Below, in pieces: positions 12,501-25,500 of a stretch of DNA of 27,153 nt. The position numbers and the translations under genes were made by a program. Source of the DNA: Reticulitermes lucifugus (lineage: Eukaryota; Arthropoda; Insecta; Blattodea; Rhinotermitidae); the NCBI GenBank assembly GCA_026260175.1, contig JAKCWW010002865.1, positions 17,780 through 44,932 on the forward strand. The letters run 5' to 3'. Below the pieces are notes generated by a model, which made no database searches, was not told where the DNA came from, and saw only the letters and a program-made list of their open reading frames with translations. The first letter of the stretch is position 1, and each line of letters starts with the position of its first letter.

Positions 12501-15500
12501 GTGCCATCTTCAAGGGTCAAGCAGTCCAAGAAGAATGCCAGGAACAGTTAGGTGTGCAGTTATATAGGAAATGGTGTGGGCGGTGAATGGTTCTCAGAGA
12601 ACGTGGCGCTAGTCAATAGGGTTAGTGGAGCATGGAGGATTTGGAAGGGGTAAGGAGAAGAAGGAAGTAGAGCTGCCTAGCAGATGCTGTGAAGGAAAAC
12701 GGCCCCAGAAACATGAGGTCACCGCCAGGTGCATGAAGGGGAGAGGTAAGAAAATCACACCACAGTGAGGCAAAAACTGAATTTCTATATACACTTTTAT
12801 ATTCAAATGAACAAACTAAAGATGACTAATTAACCAATGTGACAGCTTGAGCCACTTTAAGATGAAATGAGACATATGTATCACACACTCATACACCTTG
12901 CACAACACCGAAATTTCATACATAAAAAGAGAACATGGATTTTCAGACTGAAACCTACAGTTAAGTGCGGGGAATCTGGTGGTCTCTGGATACAATGCTG
13001 GACTTTCAATCAGACAATTCAGCATTTGATTCTTGGCCAGATCTGTATGTGGACTTTGCTGACAGACAAACTGTCACATCTACACAAGATAAAACTTTGG
13101 GAACATGAATAATACAAAAATCCCCCCCTCCTCCTCGCCACAAGTGGTTCAGACCCAATATTAAACTCTAGATCACCTAAATGTCAAGTCTTCTGAAAGA
13201 TCAAGTAGTGTCAACTATTCCTCCATCTTTAGGGTCTAAATAGTGAAGAAGAGCAGCTACACTGGAAAAATGGTTAAATTACATTTGCAAAGGCCAATGG
13301 ATTAGTGAGCCAATGGGAGTACTGGTCCAATGCAGTGGTCAGGGCCATACTGGAAGAGGCAGTTGTCAGGTGGCTGCTATGAAAAGTACATCACGAAAGT
13401 TTTAGGATGTAGTGGGCAAATACAGCAATGGGAATTTCAGTGTGATGTGATAAGAAAATGAGAGATTGAGGATGTGTGTGGGGCCTGAAAGGGGCCATAA
13501 TGCTATCACCCTATTACCAATAATGGGGTAATAGAATCCATCCTACATGTGCCCCAACATCAGAAATGGATTCTACAGCTTTCCTTAAATGGTGGACACA
13601 AGACAGACAGGTCAAACAGTCCACACCTAGATACAACGGATAATTGTAACTAGTGTGTCAGTAAATGTGGCAAACTCTTAATACATGTTTTTAAGTTTAA
13701 GTTAAACCAACTAATGCACAAGAATTATTAACAAAGTATATTTGTAACCACTACATACGTTTCGGCAATCACGTTGCGATCCTCAGGGGATGCATCAAAG
13801 AATCACAAATATCTATGGCATCCAGATACACATACATTTGGCATTATAATGGAAGTACACATGCCACTCACAATATTAAAATGAGTTGATGCCTATGTTC
13901 ATAAAACTAAACGTTAAGAGTAAATAATACAATATGTCTAAGTCAGTGATATAAGCTGATACTTCATATAACACAGTAAAAATTATTATACACAAATATT
14001 GTTACATGATTCGACTTAGACGATTAAAACACACAAAAGCTTTTTTAAAAAAGTTTTACTGGCTGTTGGCCGTGTATACAATCATACAGTCGATCTACGT
14101 CGATCTCGTCCTGTGGCATGAGATGTTGCATGTCTGGTGAAGTGTCGTGTATTCATTTTAATATTGTGAGTGGCATGTGTACTTCCATTATAATGCCAAA
14201 TGTACGTGTATCTGGATGCCATAGATATTTGTGATTCTTTGATGCGCCCAGAGGATGGCAACTTGATTGCCGAAACATATGTAGGGGTTACAGATATACT
14301 TTGTTAATAATTCTTGTGCATTAGTTGGTTTAACTTAAACTTATGGCAAAATGCACGGTACATATAATACAAAATTCTTAATACATGTACCTGGATCAGG
14401 AGAGCTTGAATCAACCTTCTGTTGTGTTGGGCTGACTACAATCACAGCTGCTCCTGCAGATACCGCTGCCACAGCAGGGGTAAACACAGCCCCAGCAGAA
14501 GGTGGAAGGTCTCCTAAAATATTCCAGTACAATTTAAGAAATATGACAATAACAGTGTGAGTTTAAATGGAAGAATCATAAGACAACAGAAATGCTTTGC
14601 CCACAAATGACTACCTTGTGCGAGACAAGAAAATCAAAGATACCGTATATCAATTTTTCCAGTTTCTATTCAGTCTACAAAAATTGCCTTATTAACGTAC
14701 CGAACACAGTGACCACTACAGCAGCTTGTTGCTCTAACAAACATACTTTCCTTCTCCCTTAACACCGTATCAGAATATTCTCCAAACAACATTCAACTTT
14801 ATAAAGCGATATGTATGTATTTACCAGTCTTCTTGACTGAGGGGTTTCTCAGGGTTCCAAGATTTAGTTTCTCACGAAAATGTAGACACGATCACTGAGA
14901 TACAGATGAACGCACAACAATTAAAACTCTTTTCGTTGAATTCTAATCTTCTGTTATTCATAATCACAAGCTTCAACAGCTTTTATCTTTCTTATGAGAT
15001 TCACTTCAATTCAGATTTTGACAGGAGAAACATAGCAATTTCTGCATTCCAGACACACACTCCACACAGCAGTTCTACCACACACACACACACACAGAGC
15101 ATAAAAAAGATGCCACCAAATATTGCACACGTTGTAATAATACAAATATTCCAGTAGTACAGTATCAGGAACACAGGTAAAACACTTTAGACATCTATAA
15201 ATTTCACAGTTGTGTGTGTGGTAATTACAAAGCAATCTGGGGTGACCACAACCCAGTACCACCAAAACTTGACATATAAGATACCAATTCAATGCTACAA
15301 ACCTATAAACATATACTAGGAAATAAGTTAATTCACTCCAGACAAGCATTAGATAGTCCTTTATGAAATTTTCACTACCTGACATGGGACAAGATGGTGG
15401 CGATCGAGGTGGTGTCAGTTCCAGGTGGCGCTGCAGAAATGGGTGGCTGAAGAAACTATCAAATGGTATGCGGTCACGGGCATTACGTCGCAGTAATCCT

Positions 15501-16764
15501 AACAAGAGGTCAGCCAATTCTGGGGATGTTCCTGAAGGAATCCTGCATGGAGTCAAAATAGTTTCATGTAGTCCATAAGAAACATGCAGAAAACATAATA
15601 TTAGCCCTTTACAGAAAGGTGGTAACCATATATACTACATGCATTACCATTAAGAACTCTGCATTTTGCCCTCAAGCTTTCTTTGTGTGTTTTGTACAGT
15701 TCTCAAAATAAGCACCACTTATTTCTCTAACCAATAGGAACTGGCCGTCTTTATACTGGAGGCAGACCATGTTTCCTGTGAGTTACAAACTGAATTTTTA
15801 TATATTGTTTAGATAAACGTCTGGCTTCAAAGGGTTAACACGAAGTCATATAAACTCACTTTGGAGCAAGGTTTGCATTCTTCTCATAGTACTGTTTGAG
15901 TGCCTGTGGTGTCTGTGCATGGAAGGGTGCCTTGCCAGTCAAACACTGAAATACTATGGTACCTAAGCTCCAAAGATCAGCTTTTGCATCATACTGTAGA
16001 GACATGATCACTTCCGGTGCCTAGAAAAAAATAAATACATAAAAAGTAAAGTTTAAAAGATTATGTACTTTACAATAAAATATTCATTTCAAAAAAATTG
16101 GTATATTAAAATACTTATAGATGTATAAGAGTGAATGCACTTACAGCATACATGTATCCCCACACTGTGGCTTATGTGAAGTTCATGTTAATATGACATC
16201 ACATAAAATATTTTTAAAAAGCAGTGATGTGACATGTATGAACCAAAACAGTTTGCATACATAAACGCCTAATGTGAATCATACTAACACTAGCATTTAC
16301 ATATTACTAACATAAGTCCAAAAAACTGCACTTGTGGTCAGTTTGCATATATTACTATTCATTTCTTTCTGCAGTCTGTCTTACGACAGGTCCGTAGCCT
16401 CTTCCAAAGCAAGTTGTGCATTGAGTGCGATCTAGTGCTTCCTCTTTCAATTTACAGTATCTTCTCTTTTCCTTAAGGTCANNNNNNNNNNNNNNNNNNN
16501 NNNNNNNNNNNNNNNNNNNNNNNNNNNNNNNNNNNNNNNNNNNNNNNNNNNNNNNNNNNNNNNNNNNNNNNNNNNNNNNNNNNNNNNNNNNNNNNNNNNN
16601 NNNNNNNNNNNNNNNNNNNNNNNNNNNNNNNNNNNNNNNNNNNNNNNNNNNNNNNNNNNNNNNNNNNNNNNNNNNNNNNNNNNNNNNNNNNNNNNNGCTG
16701 GTGAAAAGATTCTTCTTCTTGTTGAATGCTGCTTTTGCCATGGCAATTCTGGATTTAATATTAC

Positions 16765-16800
<36 letters not shown>

Positions 16801-19800
16801 CATCATCGTCATCATATATTATTATTATTATTATTATTACACATCATCATCATCATCATCATCTCGTACATGTTTTGGGCCTTTCTGAGCCATCAACAGG
16901 GAGAAATCTCCCTAAACAACATGTATAAGATAAAAATAATATATGCAAACTGATTACAAGTGACTTTTGTTGGACTTGTGCGCATGTGCAGGTGTGCGTG
17001 TGCATGAGCGTGTGTGTGTAATTGTCTAATGCACAGAAAATATGGAAAACATTAAGTGCATACCTTTAACAGAAAATTAAAGGCAGTACAACTTACGAAG
17101 AAATGAATATGTTGATGTACGTGACCACCTTTTGTATTCAACTTGCATGTAAGTTTAAGGATACTCCTCAACAATATCTGGCCAACATTATAAATAACTT
17201 ACTTTAGAAACCTTTCCACTTATAACAAATTATCTAATTATTCTACTCAGACTTTCCAACCATCTTTTCATTGCAACAAAGAGATTACTTACTTCCAAAT
17301 AAAAGTTGTTTGTTTAACTCCTCTGATCTTCTTTTAAATCAGGATTTTAAAAAAGGATGTTAATCAATGCAACAAAGAAAACTTATAAACAGCTTTAAAC
17401 TTGCCATGTACATTGGAGATCCACACAGTGTCGCAGCCATAACTCCATCTTGCAGGAACCTTGCAAAGCCAAAGTCAGCTGAGAACAGAACACCAGATAT
17501 TGCTATGTCAGAATGCAAGTAATTCATTTACTTGTGTTTTGGATGTTAAACGCCATTCAGATGAGTATTACAGCCTACCAATTTTCAGTCGAATCTCGTG
17601 TGGTTGCGGACAAGATTTTACACCACTATGACTCAGCAAAATATTCTGCGGCTTTAAATCCCGGTGCACAATACCCTTTGCGTGCAATGCCTTCATTGCT
17701 CCAGCTGCAAAAAAAATTAAAATTATTTCTCACAGTCCTTTGCATGATGATAGCATTTATTTATGTAACAATCCTTAAAAGAAATGCACCCCTTACCCAA
17801 CTGACAGAGAAAAAGTCTAATTGTGTCCTCACTCAGGGTCCCCATCACTGCAATAAATAACAATAAATTCAGGAATTAAATTAAAATTCTCAGAACTGAG
17901 TCCAGAACTTAATAATGGATTTCATACAAATTAATCCTTACCCCCTAAGTAATCTGCCAAGTCACCTCCATTGCAGTACTGTAAATAAAAATAAAATATA
18001 TTATCAAATTAACCATTAAATGGATCAAAAATGGTAAAATACTTTTAAAAGGGGAAGAAAATTAATAACATCACCTAAGAAAAATGGCTCATTTAACATT
18101 CTCATCAAAATCATCTCCCGAAAATAAACAGCTCTCTGTGGATGCAGAATGAGAAGGTTCAGCACCAACAGCTATACCCTAGATCATCAACAACTGTCTA
18201 GTGCCAACACAGTTCACTTCACACAATATCAGAGTTCACTGCAGATAGAAGTTGGAGACAGTTATGTTCCTCTAAAATGCTGGTACCCAGCTACCACACT
18301 GTGAACATCACATCCACATTATATTCTTCATCTGCTATACAGTGACACCATGTCCAACACGGGTTAGCACGTTCGGCAAAACTGGGTTGCACAAACTTCT
18401 TGTGGGAAAACTAAAGTCATGTGAATGCAGGCGTGTATGGATGTATCCCCCCATCACTTGAAACAAACACATTTTTGGACATTAACATAGCAATTGGGCA
18501 GGTAATCACCTACATTTATCCACGTGCATTTAATTTCTCAGTGTTCAGAAAATTTCTTTCCCGCATATTTAACTATTTTCAACCCCACACAGTCAAAACT
18601 GCACTGAGCAAAACCGCATTTGGTGAGGGGTTACTGTACTTTATTGTACTTTACTGTATTGTAAAACAATGCAATACATGAATCTCAAGCAATAACCTGT
18701 TACCCTCCAGTACCCTAACCCTTTGATGCCAGAATTCAGTGCCCAGAGCACTCTGCAGAAGAATGGAATTTAAATATCCCGCCCATACTTTGCATGTAAA
18801 TGCCCGACAACTATAGTGGTTGTTCGGCTTTCTCAGCATCCCACAGCGTGATGACTACAGCGGTCACTCGGCACCAAAGGGTTATAACAGTCTATGACCA
18901 CTCCCTTCACTATTCTTTGCAATTCATCACTCACTGATCACTGTAAAACTTGATGCTATAGTCTCTGCGGTAGTAACAGCATCATTAACTAAATATGTTT
19001 TATGTCATACAGTCTTTCAGAAGATTCTGGTCTTACTGAAACAGCACAGAGACAACAACCAGGTGTTTCAAGAACAAGGTAACGAACACTCTGACGACAA
19101 GAACTTTATCCTGACTCTGATGTATACATGGCACTTGGGTAGCAGATGGTACACATCAGACCTCCACGTAGTCACCACTGATAAGAATCTGTCCAACCAT
19201 GACTGATGAAGACTTGAACCCACTATTTATTCATCTGTCCCACCCTAGTACCAAGGCCTGTGTCCTGGCATTGAAGAAACGTGTGTCAAGTGTCTACAGC
19301 CAGGTTACAGCTTGCTTCACGTCAGAATCTGTTGCAAACAGCCTGCCAGCCAGGGGCTACTTAAGGTGGCCAAAGATATGGAAATCACCAGGTGTGAGAT
19401 CAGAACTGCAGGGGGAAGGGGGAAGTGTTTCATAACCTCCCAGCCATAGTGCTGTAACTACTGACAATGCGGGGCCCTGTGACTTTCATCTGTGTGAACC
19501 CTTTATGAGGTACCTGACTGGCAAGCAATTTGCAACAGACACTGACATGAAGCAAGCTGTCACCTCCTACCTACAAACACTTGACACCGATTTCTTCTAC
19601 ACCAGGATACAAGCCTTGGTGCCAAGATGGGACAAACACTTAAATGTCAATGGTGACTACATGAAGTTCTGGTGTGTACCATCTGCTACCCATGCGCAAT
19701 GTAAACATCAAAGTCAGAATACAGTTTTCAGGATAAGATCATTCATTGCCTCCTTTTCTGAAATGTCACTGTACTTCAAACTACTCTAATCTGGAAAATT

Positions 19801-21245
19801 ACAGAATACAGAACATTATCAACTTACAGATAGAAGAAGTATAACTCACCTCCATAACCAAAAACACATTATGTGATGTTTCCTGTGGAAAAAGAAGAAA
19901 AATGTTAATACTTTATTGCACCTCTCTAACAACAGTCTGTTAACCATGATTTAGTGTAAAATAATAATAATTCAATTCAATTCATTTCACACTGTTACCA
20001 CCGTGCATTTTTTTAATCAAATAATTAAACCAACAAATGCACTGTTTTTTACCACTTTTATTGTGGCCTTTTGTCCCCTCACCTCAGGGTGAGGGGACAA
20101 AAGGCCACAATAAAAGTGGTAAAAAACAGTGCATTTGTTGGTTTAATTATTCAATTCAATTCAATTCTACTTTATTAATGTGCCGAGTCAACAGCCAGAT
20201 GGCCAATTACAGAAACAGCAAAACATACAAACACAAATAACAACACAAATGGAACAGACATAACCAAAACAAACAAACAAATAAAAGAATACTTAAATAA
20301 TTAATAAGGACACCTTGTAATAATATAGCAAAATAATATCACATTTGACTAAGTGTGAAAATTTGCCTTCTGAAGACATCCAGTTGATTACAAACTGAAT
20401 CTACCGCAGATGCACACCGGCCGGAGGGACACTTTTTATAGGATAAACTAACATGAAACAGAGGAAAGTCTCAGAGGTTCCGAGTGGGTACTCGTAGACC
20501 AATAATGTCCATGGTAGATGGACAAGATTTAGAGCCCAGAAAAACATTAATGACAAAAATTGCATCAAATTGATGTCTTCTCTTATGTAAAGTACGTAAA
20601 TTAAGTACTTGAGCATTAGCATAACTATAGCCATTACTGTCTGGGGAAAGGAATCGAATATAGCATAGAGCTACAAACTTCCTTTAAATGCACTCAAGTT
20701 TTTTAGCATCAGTAGAGGTAATTGAATTCCATACTATGGATGCATACTCTAATTTAGGTTCAACAAGTGAAAAATATAAAACCAATAAACTATCAAGAGT
20801 CGAAAATGAAAAGGTAATATTGCAAATGAGACCCAAAAGCTTAATAGATTGAGAAAAAATATAATGAACGTGAGAGTGAAAATATAATTTGGAATCAATA
20901 AAAACTCCCAAATCCTTAATGCAATCAGTATGTGTAAGATAAGAATCCCCAAGTTTATATTTGAAGAGAAGGGTGTTAGTTTTCCAGGAAAAGGTAATGG
21001 CTCAAGTTTTACTATTATTGAAATTCATGAAGTTAGCAGTGCACCAATGTTCTATGGAATCAATATATAATTGTAAATGAGTAAAATCATCCAATGACTT
21101 AATAACACGAAAAATTTTTATATCATCAGCAAAAAGAAAAAATTTTGAATGTGGTATTACATTACACATATCTATACATATGTTAAAAAAGCAGAGGCCC
21201 TAGTACAGAGCCTTGAGGAACACTGGCAAGGATTCCAAAAGGCGT

Positions 21246-21280
<35 letters not shown>

Positions 21281-22500
21281 CATTCAGAAAATATCTGAGT
21301 AAAGGAAAGCGCAAAATCAAGGAACTACAGAAAACAGCCACATTGGGAATTGCACACATACTTCAGAAAGTATAGCTGGAGTAATTCCACAAAGTCTGCG
21401 TCATTTTAAATGACAACCTTCATCGCGCGTCTCACAAACCTTACGGTCCTCCTACCTCAGTCACGTGACAGCAGCCACCATGTATCAGAGGTCAAGTGTC
21501 CACCTCAGCCCACCCCTTGCCACTACTGCGTTGGCAAACAGCACACCATCTGAACCTTCCATGCAGATGACAGTCACAGTGTTGCCTAAAAGTACGAGAG
21601 ATTTAAACCCCAACACAGCCACTGACAGCCGAGGTTCTTTTCGCTTTAAATGGCCATTAATCCTAAACACTTCAAACAAAAAGTACGCTCTTAAGGAGGT
21701 ATCCATCTACCTGTTCCCTAAGTTCATATTCCCTCTTGAAATCGATGGGGGAGGAAACCGAAATACACTTTTCTCAAAGTGGTTAGTGCAGTATGGCATT
21801 TTAACTATAATCAATTTTCAGACAAACGTCTATACCTTTTAGACAATTATTCTGAAAAAGAGACCTGTATTTATGGACTTAAAAAAATTTCTATTTCTTT
21901 TTGGTGTGCTGTATGAAGTGGCTGCCCCAACCTGCAAATTTAGCATTTCCTTTTTCATACTCTTTACTGCACTTTTCAAGACTCCCGTTGCGGGCGCAAC
22001 ACTTTCGTGCACCTTCGTGACTGGGATAACAAATTTGTGTTGATCTGCCTCTTTCTGCATCAATTGCAGCACATTCGCTACAACCTTCCATGTCTGGCCT
22101 TTCAGTGTTTTCCTGTAACCTCGGGACTGACCGGGCGGCATCCTACTCGCATTCTGGCTAGTGGTCATTTGAGCACGAGAAGGTCCGAAAGACACTTTAA
22201 CCTCCACCGCTCTGACTGCAGAAACACATTGATCTACACGAACACGACTTTGCGCACCCACCCGACTTGTGACATCAGCCTAGGCTCGCTAACTGTAGCT
22301 ATGCCTGCAGCCGGAGACTTTGTGGAATCACTCGAAGTATACTCATGTATAAGTACAAAACATTCAACATGGGAAATAACATTACATGTGCCATAAACTG
22401 TAACTACAGAATAGCTGCAACACTATCTACCCTAGAAACATGGTTTCAGGTATATAATTGCAAATACCCTGCATAAAGGTGATGGTGGTGATGATGATAA

Positions 22501-22541
<41 letters not shown>

Positions 22542-25500
22542 ATAATAATAATAATAATAAATACCTTACAGTCAAGCAACGCCACAACATTATCATGATG
22601 AAGTTCCGTCAATTCCTAAAAAGGAACATTATGAACATTACACATGCTGTCAGAGCATGACCTAAGAGTAACCAGATGAAGCATAGTCCTTCATGAGAAG
22701 ATGACAGTCATTCATAAGTCTAAAATTCTGTGATGATGCTGTATCATTAACATGACACACATATGGTACTTTCTCTTTGCACACACAAGTTTCAGAAACT
22801 GACTGCACTTAGATCAAAAAGAGAAAAAGATCTCTGCTAGGTACATTAGATTCAGCTAATTCTCATCACACAGACATAGGTGGTTTCATAATTTTAATCC
22901 AATGACTAAAAGTGAGACAACAAAGAAGTCTAATACGTGCGTCAGCTTCATGATAATCTCTCAGCCAGTCCAGACATTGTCCACCTATTATGAAAGCCAC
23001 AGGTTTATTACAATGTTCAGAACACCCTACCACTCGACCTTAACCTGAGCCAGCTGAATAAAGTGCATGCTTCCACATCCTACTTCCTTAAGACCCATTT
23101 TAATGTTATCTTCCCACCTTAGGCCTAGGTCCCTTCTCTTCACAGTTTCAAACAAAAATAATGCATGCATTTGTCATTACTCCCATGCTTGTTATATGCC
23201 CCACCCATCTCAACCTCCTTAATTTGATCACCCTCTTAAATATCTGGTGAAAAGTGCAAATGAACTTATTACACAGCAGCTAAACAGATCTCTTATTACA
23301 ACCATTACATATAAAATGTAAGGTGCATTGTATGTGGGTGGTTAAAATACAACAGTCAGAATGCGGACAAGAAACTGACACAAAACAATGGTTATAAACC
23401 ACAAGGACAGCTGCTTATAGAGGCGTATAAATATGTGGGATAACGGTATTAGCCCTTGAAAACACAGTAGTAACTGTGTGTATCAAATACTTTAGCAGTA
23501 CGGAACAATGAATTTTGCCCTTTGTGTGTTTCATGTGAATCTCAAAACAAACAGCAATTATTTCCCTGTGCCTCATTAATCAGCTGATCCTTATAACAGG
23601 AACAAAATATGTTTTCTGTAAGGTGGGAAATGTTTAAATATTGTTTCGCTAAGCTTCTGGCTTTGACAGGTTCAACACAAAGCTTACAGCAAAAGCCTCT
23701 CAGTATGTACAGATAGCACCCATACACCAGTTTGGTAATTTCCTAGTATGACTTAGTATTTATACTCACAGAACTGGACAACAATAATGTTGACAAACTG
23801 TCTAAATGTCAAAGTGTCAAACTTCAGGCAATATCTGTTTCATTTCAGATATTCGGACCGGTAATAAACTTCATCAAAACAATTATCTTTCTTCGGAAAA
23901 TCAACTTACTACTGACCTTCACAAAAAATCCCAGCATACTTCATTCCAACCTGTGATAACTGCCCTTCTTACACTAGTGATTATGAAGGTAAGTCTTCCA
24001 GAATGTGATGCCATGCAGTCTGGTAGAAATTTACTGCCGTCACTCCACAACGTCCGTAGATATGTACCAGATTACACAGCATCATATTCCAGACACCCAT
24101 ACTCTGAAAATCAGGGGGTTTTGGTTATCAGAAGAGGCAACTCAATTGAAGGGTAGTGACTTGCCAAGAAGACTATATCTCATGAAATATAACTGCTGTA
24201 AGGAATTTACCTACTCACATAGCACAAATTAAAAACAGTTAACTGGATACCTAAATAAATTCTAAAAGGTTCTGTCGATGGTATGTAACACTGAGAACAA
24301 ATGGGTTTCTGGACTTTGTCCATCGCCCGGAAATCTAAAATAACTAGATAACACTGGTCCAGTGATTGAGGTTAGCTCTATCTAAGGGACCCAACACAGT
24401 AGGTGTCTCCCCTCCCCCTTCACCTGAGAACAGAAGCAGATCAGTTTCCGAAACGTCATGTTATCTAGTTATTATTTTAGATTTCCAAACAATGGACAAA
24501 GTCCATAAACCCATCAGTTCTCAGTGGATTCCTAAAAATCAGAAACATTTGTGTATAAGCAAGAATGGACAATGTCATGGTAAGCTGACACCAAAGAGTA
24601 TTCTTCCAATGCAATGAACATGAAGTTTGACATGACTTGGGAAACTTTATCAATACTCACACTATTACAAGTAATAGTTATTACTTGGTCACCTGCTTCT
24701 TATCTGTATCAACTGCCTGCCCCCAGTCTTCAATTCCAAATCCAAACCTACATTCTCTTTGCAGATGATACTAAAGTTGCAAGTTCTGATAATCTCACAG
24801 TGGTAGTAATGAAAATTCAAGCATTCTGGGGTGTTATGCCACGTAGAGTGGTGAACTGTTACTAGCATTTCAGAAAAGTCTAATGTCTGTCTCCGTCTCT
24901 GGCATAAAGCAATCCATGTCTCCTTGAAATGCTTCACCCTGAAGACAGAAGCACTACACTTCTCCAAACTGTTACTGGCTGACGCAGTGTGATATTCCAC
25001 AAGACTTGAATCTTCAGTACTAGTGTCATTACTTCTCATCCAGCAACTGACTACTTTCAAAATTTACTGAATATTATGCCTTCACTGTCATAAATAAATA
25101 GCTGAAAGCAAATAAACTTTTATCAGACTTTGACAAAGTCCAAAAAATTTTGCACTAATAACAGAAGTGGTGTTGATCTAAGTTTGGGATACATAAATAA
25201 AGTAACTGAAGAAGTAGGAACAGTGAAATTTCTTGTCTTACAAATTGACAGTAACTTCAACTGCAAAACACACACAAAATACATTATCCCTAAACAAAGT
25301 AATGTATGCTTCATTGTGATTACAGCCACATCACTGTTGACAACAGAAAACCTAAAATTAGTTTATTTTGTATATTTCAATTCCATTTTATCATATGGAA
25401 TAACTTTCTGGGAAAATTCAACAAAAACCATAACAATATTTTATATCCAGAACAAAATTATTTGAATATTGGCTAGTGCTGAAACAAAAGACTCTTGTAC

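Noticed and set aside
16355..16928. Long open frames (up to 167 codons) across 16355-16928 on both strands
   Set aside because: They are open only because they cross the 215-N gap; His- and Ile-runs come from the microsatellite. Only the RT-like ends on the minus strand are meaningful.
17513..17860. Plus-strand ORF of 115 codons over exons 6-7
   Set aside because: Antisense of conserved kinase exons; the minus-strand frame carries HRDLKPQN.
20037..20240. Plus-strand ORF of 67 codons over the palindrome
   Set aside because: Product of reading through an inverted repeat; no homology, no start context.
21465..21842. A second host gene encoded by the 125-codon plus-strand ORF
   Set aside because: I recognise no similarity, no splice sites or conserved motifs; next to a transposase fragment it is more likely transposon or random open frame.
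22427..22612. 61-codon minus-strand ORF starting MTELHHDN
   Set aside because: Its first residues are genuine Atg1 exon 3, but the remainder is translated intron microsatellite; the apparent ATG is not a start.
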